NCBI GenBank assembly: GCA_021734325.1
Contig: JAIPJF010000006.1
Location: 1-35,691, forward strand
Reading direction: 5' to 3'
From: Fidelibacterota bacterium
GTDB taxonomy: Bacteria > Fidelibacterota > UBA8477 > JABMPR01
Length of the DNA stretch: 35,691 nt
Shown here: positions 1 through 8,651 of the stretch, in pieces
Numbering within the stretch: the stretch's first letter is position 1
Layout: every line of letters begins with the position of its first letter
Made by a program: the position numbers and the translations under genes
The notes under the pieces: generated by a model
The model's input: the letters and a program-made list of their open reading frames with translations, nothing else
Databases searched by the model: none
What the model was told of the DNA's origin: nothing

Positions 1-102
1 CTGTACCCAGTGTTCAAAGACCTTGAAACCATCAGCCTCATTATCAGATTATCCAAAGGAGTCGTACAACAATACATTGATCTTTTACCATTAGAAAACT
101 AA
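1..102 (+). CDS. C-terminal end of a truncated gene, DUF1670-like tail
   Basis: The first 33 codons of the window form an open frame on the plus strand that ends in TAA at 100-102. The peptide reads like a small helix-turn-helix, with 'LETISLIIRLSK' followed by 'VVQQYIDLLP'. This spacing (LY..., then E-I-A/S, then LS...VV..Y) resembles the C-terminal segment of DUF1670/transposase-associated proteins, where a similar element follows the main domain. The start and most of the protein lie outside the window, so family membership is only a suggestion. It converges on the minus-strand secreted protein at 134-2191 with 31 nt between the stop codons. No strong terminator hairpin is visible in that gap. 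Confidence 0.45.
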   Translation: MYPVFKDLETISLIIRLSKGVVQQYIDLLPLEN

Positions 103-133
103 ACTATTAACATCCCTTGGGTATCATTTGATA

Positions 134-2191
134 CTATTTTATGAATAGCATCTTCATTGAACTGATTTGAGTTCCGCCAAGCAGCCTCACTATATAGAGA
201 CCTGAGTTCACCTCCTTGCCCTGTTCATCTCTTGTATCCCACTGAATATGATAGACTCCTGCCTCGACGCACCCGTGTACCAGGTTTCGCACCCTTCGAC
301 CCCGCATATCAAGAATGTCGAGTTTGATGTCTGTTGGTGAGCCCAGGGAAAAACTGATCGTGGTCATGGCATTGAAAGGATTAGGATAACTGCTTAGCAA
401 TAGATGGGACTGCAGAGATATCCTTTCCGTGGCCTGATTCACGTTTGTCAAGATTCTCCCTGGCGCCCCAAAAGTCCAACTCACGTTCTCCAGAAATGCT
501 GTATTCCCATGTGGTCCCACATCGGATAGCGTGGTCCCACCTCCCTCATTCATGGACCAATAAGCAAGCAAGCCTGCTTCACTCAGCTCGGTGTTTTTAT
601 CCATATCTGCCCGAATCTGCTCGGTATTACGAAGGGTACCCCAGATTTTTACTTCATCAATTGCGCCTTTAAACCCCAGGCTACCATTACTAAACGATCC
701 CAGATATAGATCGAAATCCAAATTATCCGCGATCGGTCCTGTAGCTGTACCTAGCGTACTTGGCTCCTGCTCAACACCATCCAGAAAGATTTTAACCAAA
801 CTATCAGCAGCACAATAGCTTACGGCAACATGGGTCCAACGGTCCAGTTCAATCGAGTTCTCTGGCGTAAAATGATGGCTGATGGAACCATCTTCGTGAG
901 TCATTTTAAGAACCAGACTATGGTTGTTGTAGGATGTGGCACGCTCTGTCAGAAAGAACGTGAAATTTAATTTGGACAGGATTGTACCACCAATAAAGGC
1001 GCTGGCTCCCCATCCAGTCGGATGGATCCATGCCTCTAAACAAAGTGAATCCTGTAGATTCAGACCGGGATTTGCAGCGACCCGCCCATAGGAATTCGTC
1101 GCGTTATAATTGATCGCACTTTCACCATTAAAGACCTGAATGTAGTTCTGAATCAAACAGGTGTCAGATCCATTGGCAGTGGAAACGATCAAGCTAACAT
1201 CATAGGAACCAGTTTCTGTAAAGGTCCAGGTGGGATTGGGATCCTGTGCATCGACAACACCATCATTTTGAAAATCCCAGGCCCATGATTCGATTTCAGG
1301 TGCTGCATAGGAAACATCTGAGAATTGCACCGTGAGGGGAGCATTCCCGGAGAAAATACTCCCCTTCATGACAGCTCGGAGATAATTGTCCGGAAAGGGT
1401 ATATAGCTGATCGTGTTTGAATTAAAGTTCGGGACCGCAATTAACCCCTTATCCAGATTAGCACCAATATTGGCCGGTCCGTTATGGCCATCGGAAACCA
1501 GAAGCGGCGGATTTGTAAAATGTCTGTTATACATGTGAATGGCGCCTGTATTCCAGCTGGAAAGGTAGTAATTGCCCCTGGTGTCTTTGGCCAGACCATC
1601 AAAATCACCCATGGGAGTGGTCACCAATTCGGAACAGCTTGAATCCGAAAGGCTGACAGAATAGACTGGCGATGAAGGGAAAAATGATACAACGAGAAGC
1701 CGGCTAAACTCCTTTTCAATCAATAAGTCCTGGGGCGAGCCTTGTAGTCCTGAATCACAGAACACCCAATAGGATAGATCTGATAATCTTATCTTGAAGA
1801 TTGTCGGGTTAATATTCTCCATGACATAGACAAAACCAGCCGGGTCCACGGCGATGCCATCCATCTGCTGAACACCAGGGATAGGTAGATTAAAAAGACG
1901 TTCACCCGAAATCAGGTTATATGCGTTTATTGCCAATCCAGTAGAAACAAACAATGTGTCTCCAAGGATACAATTGCCATAAGCGTGGAGCAGGTCATCA
2001 TTGAAGATCGTCTGGTTACCCAGTGTATCGATGGTCACAATTCTACCATTGGTCCAATTGGAGACAACATATTGCTGGCGAGCACTATCCCAGTTGACAC
2101 ATTCCGGACCACCCAGATAGTTTTGGCAGAAACTGAAATTGAGCAGCAGAAATTGAAGAAGTATTAAGCGGTTTATGGCGCTGATATTCAT
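134..2191 (-). CDS. Secreted beta-propeller / PKD / LamG protein with type IX-type sorting domain
   Basis: This 685-residue protein is probably exported to the cell surface or released. An N-terminal signal peptide (residues 1-22, hydrophobic core 'LILLQFLLLNFSF') is followed by an SMP-30/NHL-like beta-propeller (about 25-270). A PKD domain follows (about 275-355, with 'WAWDFQNDG'), then a LamG/concanavalin-like domain (about 365-560, with 'LEAWIHP', 'WTHVAVSY' and 'AIDEVKIW'). A C-terminal FlgD-like/type IX sorting domain (about 605-685) begins 'SYPNPFN' and ends 'MKMLFIK'. The start is supported by a GGGGGA stretch upstream. The PKD, LamG and sorting modules closely match those of the next gene (2517-5519), so the two are paralogues with different heads. 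Such proteins are known as surface-attached or secreted proteins in FCB bacteria; the ligand is unknown. I see no catalytic residues. Confidence 0.85.
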   Translation of the reverse strand: MNISAINRLILLQFLLLNFSFCQNYLGGPECVNWDSARQQYVVSNWTNGRIVTIDTLGNQTIFNDDLLHAYGNCILGDTLFVSTGLAINAYNLISGERLFNLPIPGVQQMDGIAVDPAGFVYVMENINPTIFKIRLSDLSYWVFCDSGLQGSPQDLLIEKEFSRLLVVSFFPSSPVYSVSLSDSSCSELVTTPMGDFDGLAKDTRGNYYLSSWNTGAIHMYNRHFTNPPLLVSDGHNGPANIGANLDKGLIAVPNFNSNTISYIPFPDNYLRAVMKGSIFSGNAPLTVQFSDVSYAAPEIESWAWDFQNDGVVDAQDPNPTWTFTETGSYDVSLIVSTANGSDTCLIQNYIQVFNGESAINYNATNSYGRVAANPGLNLQDSLCLEAWIHPTGWGASAFIGGTILSKLNFTFFLTERATSYNNHSLVLKMTHEDGSISHHFTPENSIELDRWTHVAVSYCAADSLVKIFLDGVEQEPSTLGTATGPIADNLDFDLYLGSFSNGSLGFKGAIDEVKIWGTLRNTEQIRADMDKNTELSEAGLLAYWSMNEGGGTTLSDVGPHGNTAFLENVSWTFGAPGRILTNVNQATERISLQSHLLLSSYPNPFNAMTTISFSLGSPTDIKLDILDMRGRRVRNLVHGCVEAGVYHIQWDTRDEQGKEVNSGLYIVRLLGGTQISSMKMLFIK

Positions 2192-2516
2192 AACAGATAT
2201 CCCCCACAGATGTTTGTCATGTTCCCAGTTTATATGTGTATCACTTGTTTTGACCTGGATATCGATATGCGGTAAACTGCTTCTGCGAGGGGTTGCATAT
2301 CGATTTAAACAATTACATTGAAAATAGCTGCCTCACAGGATTTTCTGTGCACGATCTCAGGTCCTGAGTGAAAACAGGACATATCTATCTGCCTCTTCAT
2401 TCTCGGATGAGGATCAGGTATCCTAGATCATATTCGTGATAAAGCTCAGGTCTAAATCTTCAGGTGGTTTAAAATCACGCAGAGAGATCCATCCTCTCCA
2501 CTTCTTTAGGTCAATG
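2192..2516. other. Intergenic region with a 10-bp inverted repeat
   Basis: This 325-nt gap lies between two minus-strand genes and holds no convincing coding frame. It contains the perfect 10-bp inverted repeat described separately (2261-2304). It also holds a short GTCCTG/CAGGAC pair (2361-2366 and 2375-2380) around an 8-nt loop, with no T-run, so it is not a convincing terminator. The promoter of the 134-2191 gene must lie here if that gene is not read through from upstream. Confidence 0.6.
2261..2304. promoter_or_regulatory. Perfect 10-bp inverted repeat, possible operator or RNA hairpin
   Basis: ATCGATATGC at 2261-2270 is repeated as its exact reverse complement, GCATATCGAT, at 2295-2304, with a 24-nt spacer. 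It lies 70-113 nt upstream of the start of the secreted protein gene at 134-2191. It could be a dimeric-regulator site or a 5'-leader hairpin. There is no T-run after either arm, so a terminator is unlikely. Confidence 0.4.
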
Positions 2517-5500
2517 TTACTTTGTGTATACCATTTTGATCGTGTTATTCTCGGTTCCCGCCTTCAATTGACAAAAATAAATACCCGTGCTTACTGGATT
2601 CCCAAACTGGTCAAGGCCGTTCCATACTTTACGATATTGCCCGGCCTGCTGCTGCTCATTGACCAAACTGTTGATTTCAACACCGCGAATGTCATAAATC
2701 GCCAACGTGACAAAAGCTTCACCTGAGAGTTCATAGCGCAATGTTGTCCTCGGATTAAAGGGGTTCGGAAAATTTTGACTTAATACAGGGTGGACGGGGA
2801 GGGATAATTCTTTCTCAATGCCAGCCAAATGCTCGAGTGTCTTTCCCTGCACCCAAAAAGCCTCGTCGATATATACATTGTTACCCTGCTGACTAAAATC
2901 ATAAAGGTTATCCCCTTTGCCTTCATTCATAGGCCAGTATGCCTGAAGCCCCGGTTCGGAACCATAAAGCATGGTTTTATATTCTGTGCTAATTTGACTA
3001 TTCGACCGTACCTGATTCCAAACACGTACCTCGTCAATGATACCGTCAAACATGAGTATTTTGCTGCCAGTGCTTCCAATGACCAGCTCCTCATCAGCAT
3101 TAGCCCTGATCTCGCCGGAAGGGCTCACTGTCGATGCTGTTTCCTGTCGCTCTCCATTCACATAGAAGCAGACTTCGCTGCTATCTGAAGCATAGGTGAC
3201 TGCGATGTGTGACCATTCTCCGAGATGAATGGACCCAAGGGGTGAAAAACTAAAACTCTGGGTCCCATCGCTATGATTAAGTTTTAATATCAGACTCTCG
3301 TTATTGAAGGCAAAATGACTTTTTGAGATGAATAGGCTCATGCTCTCCTTGAACAATATCATACCACCCCAAAACGTGCTCTCTCCCCATCCATCAGGAT
3401 AAATCCAGGCTTCCAGGGTCAGAGCATTGGTCAAGTTCAGGCTCTGATTGGCTTCTGCGGAGACATGGGTCTGACGCAGATCAAACCCCAATGCGCTTTC
3501 CCCATCGAAGACACTGATACAGTTTTCCATAAGCTCAGTTTGGGGTGATGTAGTGTTATCGCGTCGTGATGCCCGCATCGTGACAGAATAATCACCGGGA
3601 TCAGTATAAATATGGCTTGGGTTTCGCTCGTAGGAATCAATGACCCCATCGTTCTCAAAATCCCACTCCCACACATCGATATTACCAAGACTTCTATCCT
3701 TAAAATTTACTTTTAAAGGCATATGACCTGAAGCAGGTGTCGTTTCGAATTTCGGTGTTATTCCAGATCTCTTGACAAGCAGGAGATCTGTGGCTCCGGC
3801 TCCCCATGAACGTGTTTGTCCAAGCAGGATGAAATCCTTTTCAAGGTTTTCCAATATGTGGTTGAACCCATCTTTACCCTCCCCCCCGAATGTGAGATAC
3901 ATGAGTTCCTTTCCATCGTGATCCAGTTTTCTGATGTATCCGTCCGTTGCCCCATATTTATAATCTACTGTACCACAAATGGTAATGGCGCATACCTCAC
4001 TTTCTGTGATCCCGTTCCCAAAATCATACCATGATTCCCCCATATTATCGGTGTATTCAACGGCACCAGTTGAATCTGCTTTTATGAAGTATGTGTTCAG
4101 GGGGGCTTCAGCATTGGTATCTCCAATGAGCAGCAATTTGCCGTTGCTTGTCTCACAGGCAGCATTGATTCGATCATAGCCACCGCTGTCGCCTGTAATT
4201 GAACCCGTTGCTCTGGACCATATTACTTCACCATTGCTTTTGATTTTTATGATGTAGGAATCCCTGTTATCCGTAAACGATCCAGATGAGCCTGCAATCA
4301 AATAATTACCATCCCTAAGAGCCAATATCTGATCTCCTGTTTCCGGTCCGGATCCTCCATAGGTTTTTGTAAAGAGCGTGTCGCCGGCTGAATCGAGTTT
4401 AATCAGAAAAATATCATCTTCACCAGAACCATATGATTCAGTAAAGCCAGCAACAAAAATGTTTCCATCATCAACTTCAACAACGGATCGACCAACATCC
4501 ACTTTGTCTCCTCCGACGATCCGACTCCATATCAGATCACCCCCTGAGCTCACGCGAATGATAATAACATCCCGAATCTTTCCAGGAACTGTACTTGAGC
4601 CCGTTATAAGCAAATCTCCGTTTTTAGCTTCTGCCACAGAATACGCATAATCCCAGCCTTCAGATCCGACGGTCTTGCTCCACATGAGAGTTCCATCATG
4701 ATTAAATTTTGCACATAGAATGTCTGCCTTACCGGAACCTCCAGAGTAGGTATACCCTACTGCGACATAACTCTGATCGGCAGTTTCCACCACTGTCTGG
4801 CCTCCTTCACCAAATTCACCTCCCAATGAAACCGCCCAATCAGCATGCTCGATGTGTATCGCTGAGGATGTGTATGGAAAATCAACCTCCTTGATCTCAT
4901 ACCCGGCTTGAAAACCATAATTTTTTTCCCATACACTCAGAATCGCCTCCATCACGACTCTGTTATAGTATTGACCCCGCATACAGGTAATAATATTTCC
5001 GTCTATGACAGGTCTGCAGTCCTCGCCCAGATAATTGGCTCCTGCAGCAGTGTATTCGTTTGTAAACTCTTTGCGTCCAGTGACTGAAACTCCATTCAAG
5101 ATATTTGCCGCCGCCAATACACGGACACCGGCACAGGTCGCCCAGATCGGTATGTTCAGGTTATTCGCTTTTGCCAGCAGATTCATGGTCGCCCGGCTCC
5201 CGATGAGATCACCATATGGGTTTTCAACAAATCGATTGGAAGAGAAGATGACAATCGCATCAAATACTGCGACGTCTGATATTTGACTCATCAGCTTATC
5301 AACTCGAACAGCAGGACCACCTGCGCAGGCCAGGATAAGAGAATCGACACCGGCAGTGGTTACTTCCCACCCATATTGTTCCATGTTGTATCGATTAAAA
5401 TTTGCATTCAGTCCATAGTTTTGTGAATAGATAGCCAGGATATGCATATTCTCTGCAAAACCTGAGACTGCAAACAAGGCAATGAAATACTGCAAAGCAC

Positions 5501-5519
5501 GTAAAATTTGGTTTTTCAT
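2517..5519 (-). CDS. Secreted DJ-1/PfpI-like protein with beta-repeats, PKD, LamG and type IX-type sorting domain
   Basis: This protein has 1000 residues. After a signal peptide (1-22), residues about 25-200 resemble the DJ-1/PfpI class I glutamine amidotransferase-like fold. The nucleophile-elbow-like 'ATCAGVRVLAAANIL' places Cys129 where the family has its reactive cysteine. Residues about 225-585 hold roughly seven repeats of about 50 residues ('GG..D.G.SVVE..DG...VAG.T.S.G.G..D..L.K.D..G'), similar to delta-60/SBBP-type beta-propeller repeats. A PKD domain (about 590-672), a LamG domain (about 690-890) and a C-terminal 'NFPNPFNPRTT' sorting domain (about 915-1000) follow. A GAGGGGGA ribosome site fixes the start. 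It lies 24 nt downstream of the TrmB-like gene, so the two are probably one transcript. A palindrome CCTCATGAGG (5527-5536) overlaps this ribosome site. The DJ-1 head's activity (hydrolase, chaperone or none) cannot be told. Confidence 0.85.
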   Translation of the reverse strand: MKNQILRALQYFIALFAVSGFAENMHILAIYSQNYGLNANFNRYNMEQYGWEVTTAGVDSLILACAGGPAVRVDKLMSQISDVAVFDAIVIFSSNRFVENPYGDLIGSRATMNLLAKANNLNIPIWATCAGVRVLAAANILNGVSVTGRKEFTNEYTAAGANYLGEDCRPVIDGNIITCMRGQYYNRVVMEAILSVWEKNYGFQAGYEIKEVDFPYTSSAIHIEHADWAVSLGGEFGEGGQTVVETADQSYVAVGYTYSGGSGKADILCAKFNHDGTLMWSKTVGSEGWDYAYSVAEAKNGDLLITGSSTVPGKIRDVIIIRVSSGGDLIWSRIVGGDKVDVGRSVVEVDDGNIFVAGFTESYGSGEDDIFLIKLDSAGDTLFTKTYGGSGPETGDQILALRDGNYLIAGSSGSFTDNRDSYIIKIKSNGEVIWSRATGSITGDSGGYDRINAACETSNGKLLLIGDTNAEAPLNTYFIKADSTGAVEYTDNMGESWYDFGNGITESEVCAITICGTVDYKYGATDGYIRKLDHDGKELMYLTFGGEGKDGFNHILENLEKDFILLGQTRSWGAGATDLLLVKRSGITPKFETTPASGHMPLKVNFKDRSLGNIDVWEWDFENDGVIDSYERNPSHIYTDPGDYSVTMRASRRDNTTSPQTELMENCISVFDGESALGFDLRQTHVSAEANQSLNLTNALTLEAWIYPDGWGESTFWGGMILFKESMSLFISKSHFAFNNESLILKLNHSDGTQSFSFSPLGSIHLGEWSHIAVTYASDSSEVCFYVNGERQETASTVSPSGEIRANADEELVIGSTGSKILMFDGIIDEVRVWNQVRSNSQISTEYKTMLYGSEPGLQAYWPMNEGKGDNLYDFSQQGNNVYIDEAFWVQGKTLEHLAGIEKELSLPVHPVLSQNFPNPFNPRTTLRYELSGEAFVTLAIYDIRGVEINSLVNEQQQAGQYRKVWNGLDQFGNPVSTGIYFCQLKAGTENNTIKMVYTK

Positions 5520-5543
5520 GATTCCCCCTCATGAGGTCGTATA

Positions 5544-6392
5544 CTATTTTGAGAAAAGCTCAGAGAGAGAGAGATGCACATATTGATTGTCCATGATCTC
5601 TGTCTGGTATTTTTTTAATTGTTCAGATATCTCCGATAAAGGCTTTTTTTGCCTGATCATCCTTGAGAGATTATTCAGGATAAAATCATGGGCCATACCA
5701 CTATACATCACCATATTCAGGAAGCGGCTTTTGGTCCAGACGGCCTGGTAAACTGTGTGATGTTCCGTGTCCAGAAATGAATTCAGATATTCGGCATTGT
5801 CAGCGACAATATTGAACCACTCCTTGCTCAGATCCATTTCGCCGTATAGATCTATATCCGGTTCAATGATTTTGCATCCTGGCAGGTCTACCGGAGCATA
5901 TATTTTTACAAAGACGTCAACGCCCTCCTTTGCCTTTCGAATGAGTGACTCCTTAACCCGTTCAAGTGGACCGGGGAAGGCGTCAATCAAGAGTATCTCC
6001 CGACTTTCGTTAATGATTGCCCCTGCAGTTATAAACACCTGATCGAAGTCTTCGAGATTGTAAACACCTTCAGCCTGGGGACTGGTTGTTATCTTTTCAA
6101 ATGCATCCTCAATGCTTTCCCGCTTGCGCTTGAATGTGTACTCCATTTGATCCAGATAGGTCTCAATAGGCAGTGCTGAATAAAGTTTATTCTTTCCGCT
6201 ATTATCAAGGAGGATAACTCCTTTTTTATGAAGAGAATCCAGGGCCTTATAGATATTGGATACCGGTTTATTAAGGAGTTGTGAGATACGATACCCTGTA
6301 TGCCCTTCGCCCTGGAGGAGCTTGATATAGACATGTGATTCAAGCTCTGAAAAACCCAAATCCATAAGCATAATAATTTCTGGTGCAAGCAT
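5544..6392 (-). CDS. TrmB-family transcriptional regulator
   Basis: This 282-residue protein has an N-terminal winged helix (residues 1-80) typical of TrmB: 'LGFSELESHVYIKLL', then 'GYRISQLLNKPVSNIYKALDSLHKKGVI'. A short coiled linker ('EYTFKRKRESIEDAFEKI') and a C-terminal region (about 110-250) follow, in the position of the TrmB effector-binding domain, with acidic and aromatic content. TrmB proteins are mostly archaeal sugar-responsive regulators but also occur in bacteria; the ligand here is unknown. An ideal AAGGAG site 6 nt upstream supports the start. The stop codon is 24 nt before the secreted DJ-1-like gene, which suggests the regulator controls that gene and itself. A direct repeat TACTAGT-N10-TACTAGT lies immediately upstream and overlaps the ribosome site region, as expected for autoregulation. 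Confidence 0.85.
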   Translation of the reverse strand: MLAPEIIMLMDLGFSELESHVYIKLLQGEGHTGYRISQLLNKPVSNIYKALDSLHKKGVILLDNSGKNKLYSALPIETYLDQMEYTFKRKRESIEDAFEKITTSPQAEGVYNLEDFDQVFITAGAIINESREILLIDAFPGPLERVKESLIRKAKEGVDVFVKIYAPVDLPGCKIIEPDIDLYGEMDLSKEWFNIVADNAEYLNSFLDTEHHTVYQAVWTKSRFLNMVMYSGMAHDFILNNLSRMIRQKKPLSEISEQLKKYQTEIMDNQYVHLSLSELFSK

Positions 6393-6782
6393 ATATTTCT
6401 CCTTACTAGTTGTTTATCGCTACTAGTATATTCAATGAATTGGAATTTCCAAGAAATAATTTATGTGTGTTAGCAGGAATGCCGGCAGGCTGATGATGGC
6501 CTGAACATGAGTATTCTATGTCCTGGTATTTTTTCCCAAGACCATCAATCCTATAGGGGATCACTCCAACCGCTTGCCGCGCCAATTGGCCGTTTGGCTA
6601 AATCATAAATCGTGTCTTAGATTCATTTGTATTTTGGTCTCGTGAAGGACTCAAACAGAGATGAAAAATCTTACTGATCCAAATAAAATGCTGGCAAGAT
6701 TGACTGTATATGAGCAAATTGTATATCATCAAAAGCCTGATCAATTAAATTTATTCCTCGGATGAAAACCATTTGAAAGAAA
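6393..6782. other. Divergent intergenic region between the TrmB-like gene and the LytS-like gene
   Basis: This 390-nt region separates two divergent genes and so must carry both promoters. Besides the TACTAGT pair it contains a 10-bp palindrome GCCAATTGGC at 6581-6590. I see no convincing small gene or terminator. The stretch from about 6600 to 6780 is AT-rich. Confidence 0.5.
6404..6427. promoter_or_regulatory. Candidate operator: TACTAGT repeat upstream of the TrmB-like gene
   Basis: TACTAGT occurs at 6404-6410 and again at 6421-6427, separated by 10 nt, so the copies are 17 bp apart, about one and a half helical turns. Each contains the palindrome ACTAGT. The pair is 12-35 nt upstream of the regulator's start codon and borders its AAGGAG ribosome site. 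A bound regulator could block both transcription and translation initiation. Role inferred from position only. Confidence 0.45.
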
Positions 6783-7889
6783 ATGACACGCATGAACGTT
6801 AAATTCGACACCAACAAATTGTCTCTATTCTGGGTCCTGCAAATATCCGGATGGTTGCTTTACGGTGTCATCTACTATTTGGTCTATTATTCCAATCGCG
6901 ATTTGGACACAAAAAACACGCTTGGGTTTGCAGTAACCTATGTGGTAGCCTTTTTAGTCACCATTGTCATGCGTAAGGTCTACCAGACCATAGATTATCA
7001 GCATAAATCCCTTTTGAAAGTCTCTGGCCTTGTATTATTGAGTTCCATCATTTTTGCTATCATTTGGTTATATCTCGATCGATTGGTTTCCTATCCCATT
7101 TACGGATTAAAGGAATTTCAAACGTCATTGGACAAAATGACTTTGAGGGACAATGTACGCGACATCTACTGGAAATCGTTTATTCTGTTCACCTGGTCTG
7201 CACTATACTTTCTGATCAATCTCTGGAGACAATGGAATGAGCAACTCCTCAAGGTGGAAAAAGCAGAATTGCTTGCTCAAAGTGCACAGCTTCAAATGCT
7301 GCGTTATCAGCTCAACCCACATTTTCTTTTTAACTCCCTGAATTCAATCCGGGCTTTGATCGTCGAGGATACCGGTAAGGCCCGGGAGATGGTATCTGAA
7401 CTCGCTGAACTCCTTCGATACTCCCTGATAAGTAAAAATAATGGGGATGTACCCTTAAGTGAGGAAGTTGAAGCCATCAAACATTACTTTGCCATTGAGA
7501 AAAAGAGATTTGAAGAAAATCTCCAGGTCAGTTTTGAAATTGATCCCCTGGCCGAAGATTATCCCATTCCAAGCTTTCTGATTCATCCCCTGGTAGAAAA
7601 TGCCGTCAAATACGGGATGAAGACTTCTGAAATGCCCCTAAAAATAAGCATCCAGGCTGCAGTTAAGGAAAACATGCTGTATGTTACCGTGAGAAATAGC
7701 GGGAAGTGGCTGGATGAAGAGGACCCGGCACGATCAAGACCAGCAGGGACAGGCACTGGACTTAAGAATGTGAAGGACCGCTTGGAGAACCGCTTTCCCG
7801 GGAAGTATGAGCTGAACACTTCCGAGGAAAAGGGTTGTGTTGTTGTCAAAATCATGATCACCAGAAATGTGCAGGAACAAAATGCCTAA
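6783..7889 (+). CDS. LytS/YehU-type sensor histidine kinase
   Basis: This 368-residue inner-membrane kinase has four predicted membrane helices (about 17-37, 46-64, 78-98 and 131-148) and no large periplasmic sensor. The His_kinase (LytS-type) dimerisation segment follows, with the phosphoacceptor in 'NPHFLFN' (His180). The ATPase domain shows 'HPLVENAVKYG' (N-box, Asn273) and the glycine-rich 'GTGTGLKNV' near residue 325. Such kinases phosphorylate LytTR response regulators. The stop codon overlaps the next gene, which is the matching regulator, so the two are translationally coupled. The upstream ribosome site is weak (GAAAGAAA); an ATG three codons later (6792) is an alternative start. The signal sensed cannot be told, as the sensor is only the membrane part. 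Confidence 0.92.
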   Translation: MTRMNVKFDTNKLSLFWVLQISGWLLYGVIYYLVYYSNRDLDTKNTLGFAVTYVVAFLVTIVMRKVYQTIDYQHKSLLKVSGLVLLSSIIFAIIWLYLDRLVSYPIYGLKEFQTSLDKMTLRDNVRDIYWKSFILFTWSALYFLINLWRQWNEQLLKVEKAELLAQSAQLQMLRYQLNPHFLFNSLNSIRALIVEDTGKAREMVSELAELLRYSLISKNNGDVPLSEEVEAIKHYFAIEKKRFEENLQVSFEIDPLAEDYPIPSFLIHPLVENAVKYGMKTSEMPLKISIQAAVKENMLYVTVRNSGKWLDEEDPARSRPAGTGTGLKNVKDRLENRFPGKYELNTSEEKGCVVVKIMITRNVQEQNA

Positions 7890-8607
7890 AAATTATAAGG
7901 CTCTTCTCGTGGATGATGAGCGCCTATCACGCAATGACCTTAGACTCATGCTTGAAAAACATTCAAATATTGACGTCATCGGAGAGGCCGCCAGTGGAGA
8001 CAAAGCCCTGGAACTCATAGAGGAACTGAATCCTGATCTGGTCTTTCTGGATATTCAGATGCCGGGCCTGAGCGGCTTCGATGTTCTGGAACATATCAAT
8101 ACCAACATTAAGGTTATCTTCGTAACCGCTTTTGACGAATACGCCCTGCGTGCTTTTGAGGTAAATGCATTGGATTACCTCTTAAAACCGGTTAACCCAG
8201 AAAGACTGGCTCAGTCAATTGAAAGACTGGAACTCACTTCAGATGAAACTGACCACGGATTCAGGGAGCTTGAGTATCATGATCGACTCCTTTTAAAACT
8301 TGATACCAGTCTGGGATTTCTCAAGATCAGCACCATCATATGCATTACCTCGGCAGGTGATTATTCTGAAGTCATCACGACGACCAGGAAAAAAGTGCTG
8401 GTCCACAAATCCATGGCAGAATGGGAAACAAGATTGCCCACCAGTTTTTTTAATCGCATCCACCGCACGACCATCGTTAATATGGAATTTGTCGACAGAC
8501 TGGAAGAATGGTTTAACAATTCATATCGGGTTTATCTCAAAGGTATTGAAGAACCTTACGTTATGAGTCGTCGCTACGTGGCCAAACTCAAGCATAAAAT
8601 GAGTTAA
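7882..8607 (+). CDS. LytTR-family response regulator
   Basis: This is the partner of the preceding histidine kinase (241 residues from the ATG at 7882). The receiver domain (1-120) has the acidic pair 'VDDE' near residue 10, the phosphoacceptor Asp57 in 'VFLDIQMPG', the Thr in 'FVTAFDEYA', and Lys in 'DYLLKPV'. A LytTR DNA-binding domain (about 145-240) follows, with 'GDYSEVIT', 'FFNRIHRTTIVN' and 'YVMSRRYVAKLK'. I prefer the start at 7882 because an AGGA lies 5 nt upstream; an in-frame ATG at 7867 would add five residues of unconvincing sequence. It overlaps the kinase gene by 8 nt. LytTR proteins often activate targets near their own locus, but no clear paired LytTR site is visible here. 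Confidence 0.93.
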   Translation: MPKNYKALLVDDERLSRNDLRLMLEKHSNIDVIGEAASGDKALELIEELNPDLVFLDIQMPGLSGFDVLEHINTNIKVIFVTAFDEYALRAFEVNALDYLLKPVNPERLAQSIERLELTSDETDHGFRELEYHDRLLLKLDTSLGFLKISTIICITSAGDYSEVITTTRKKVLVHKSMAEWETRLPTSFFNRIHRTTIVNMEFVDRLEEWFNNSYRVYLKGIEEPYVMSRRYVAKLKHKMS

Positions 8608-8651
8608 GCGTTCTGCAGGTCCTCATCTATCCGCTTCAATAGCACCCCGAT

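Noticed and set aside
6581..6590. Palindrome GCCAATTGGC
   Set aside because: It is a single 10-bp palindrome with no second copy, far from both start codons; too weak to call an operator.
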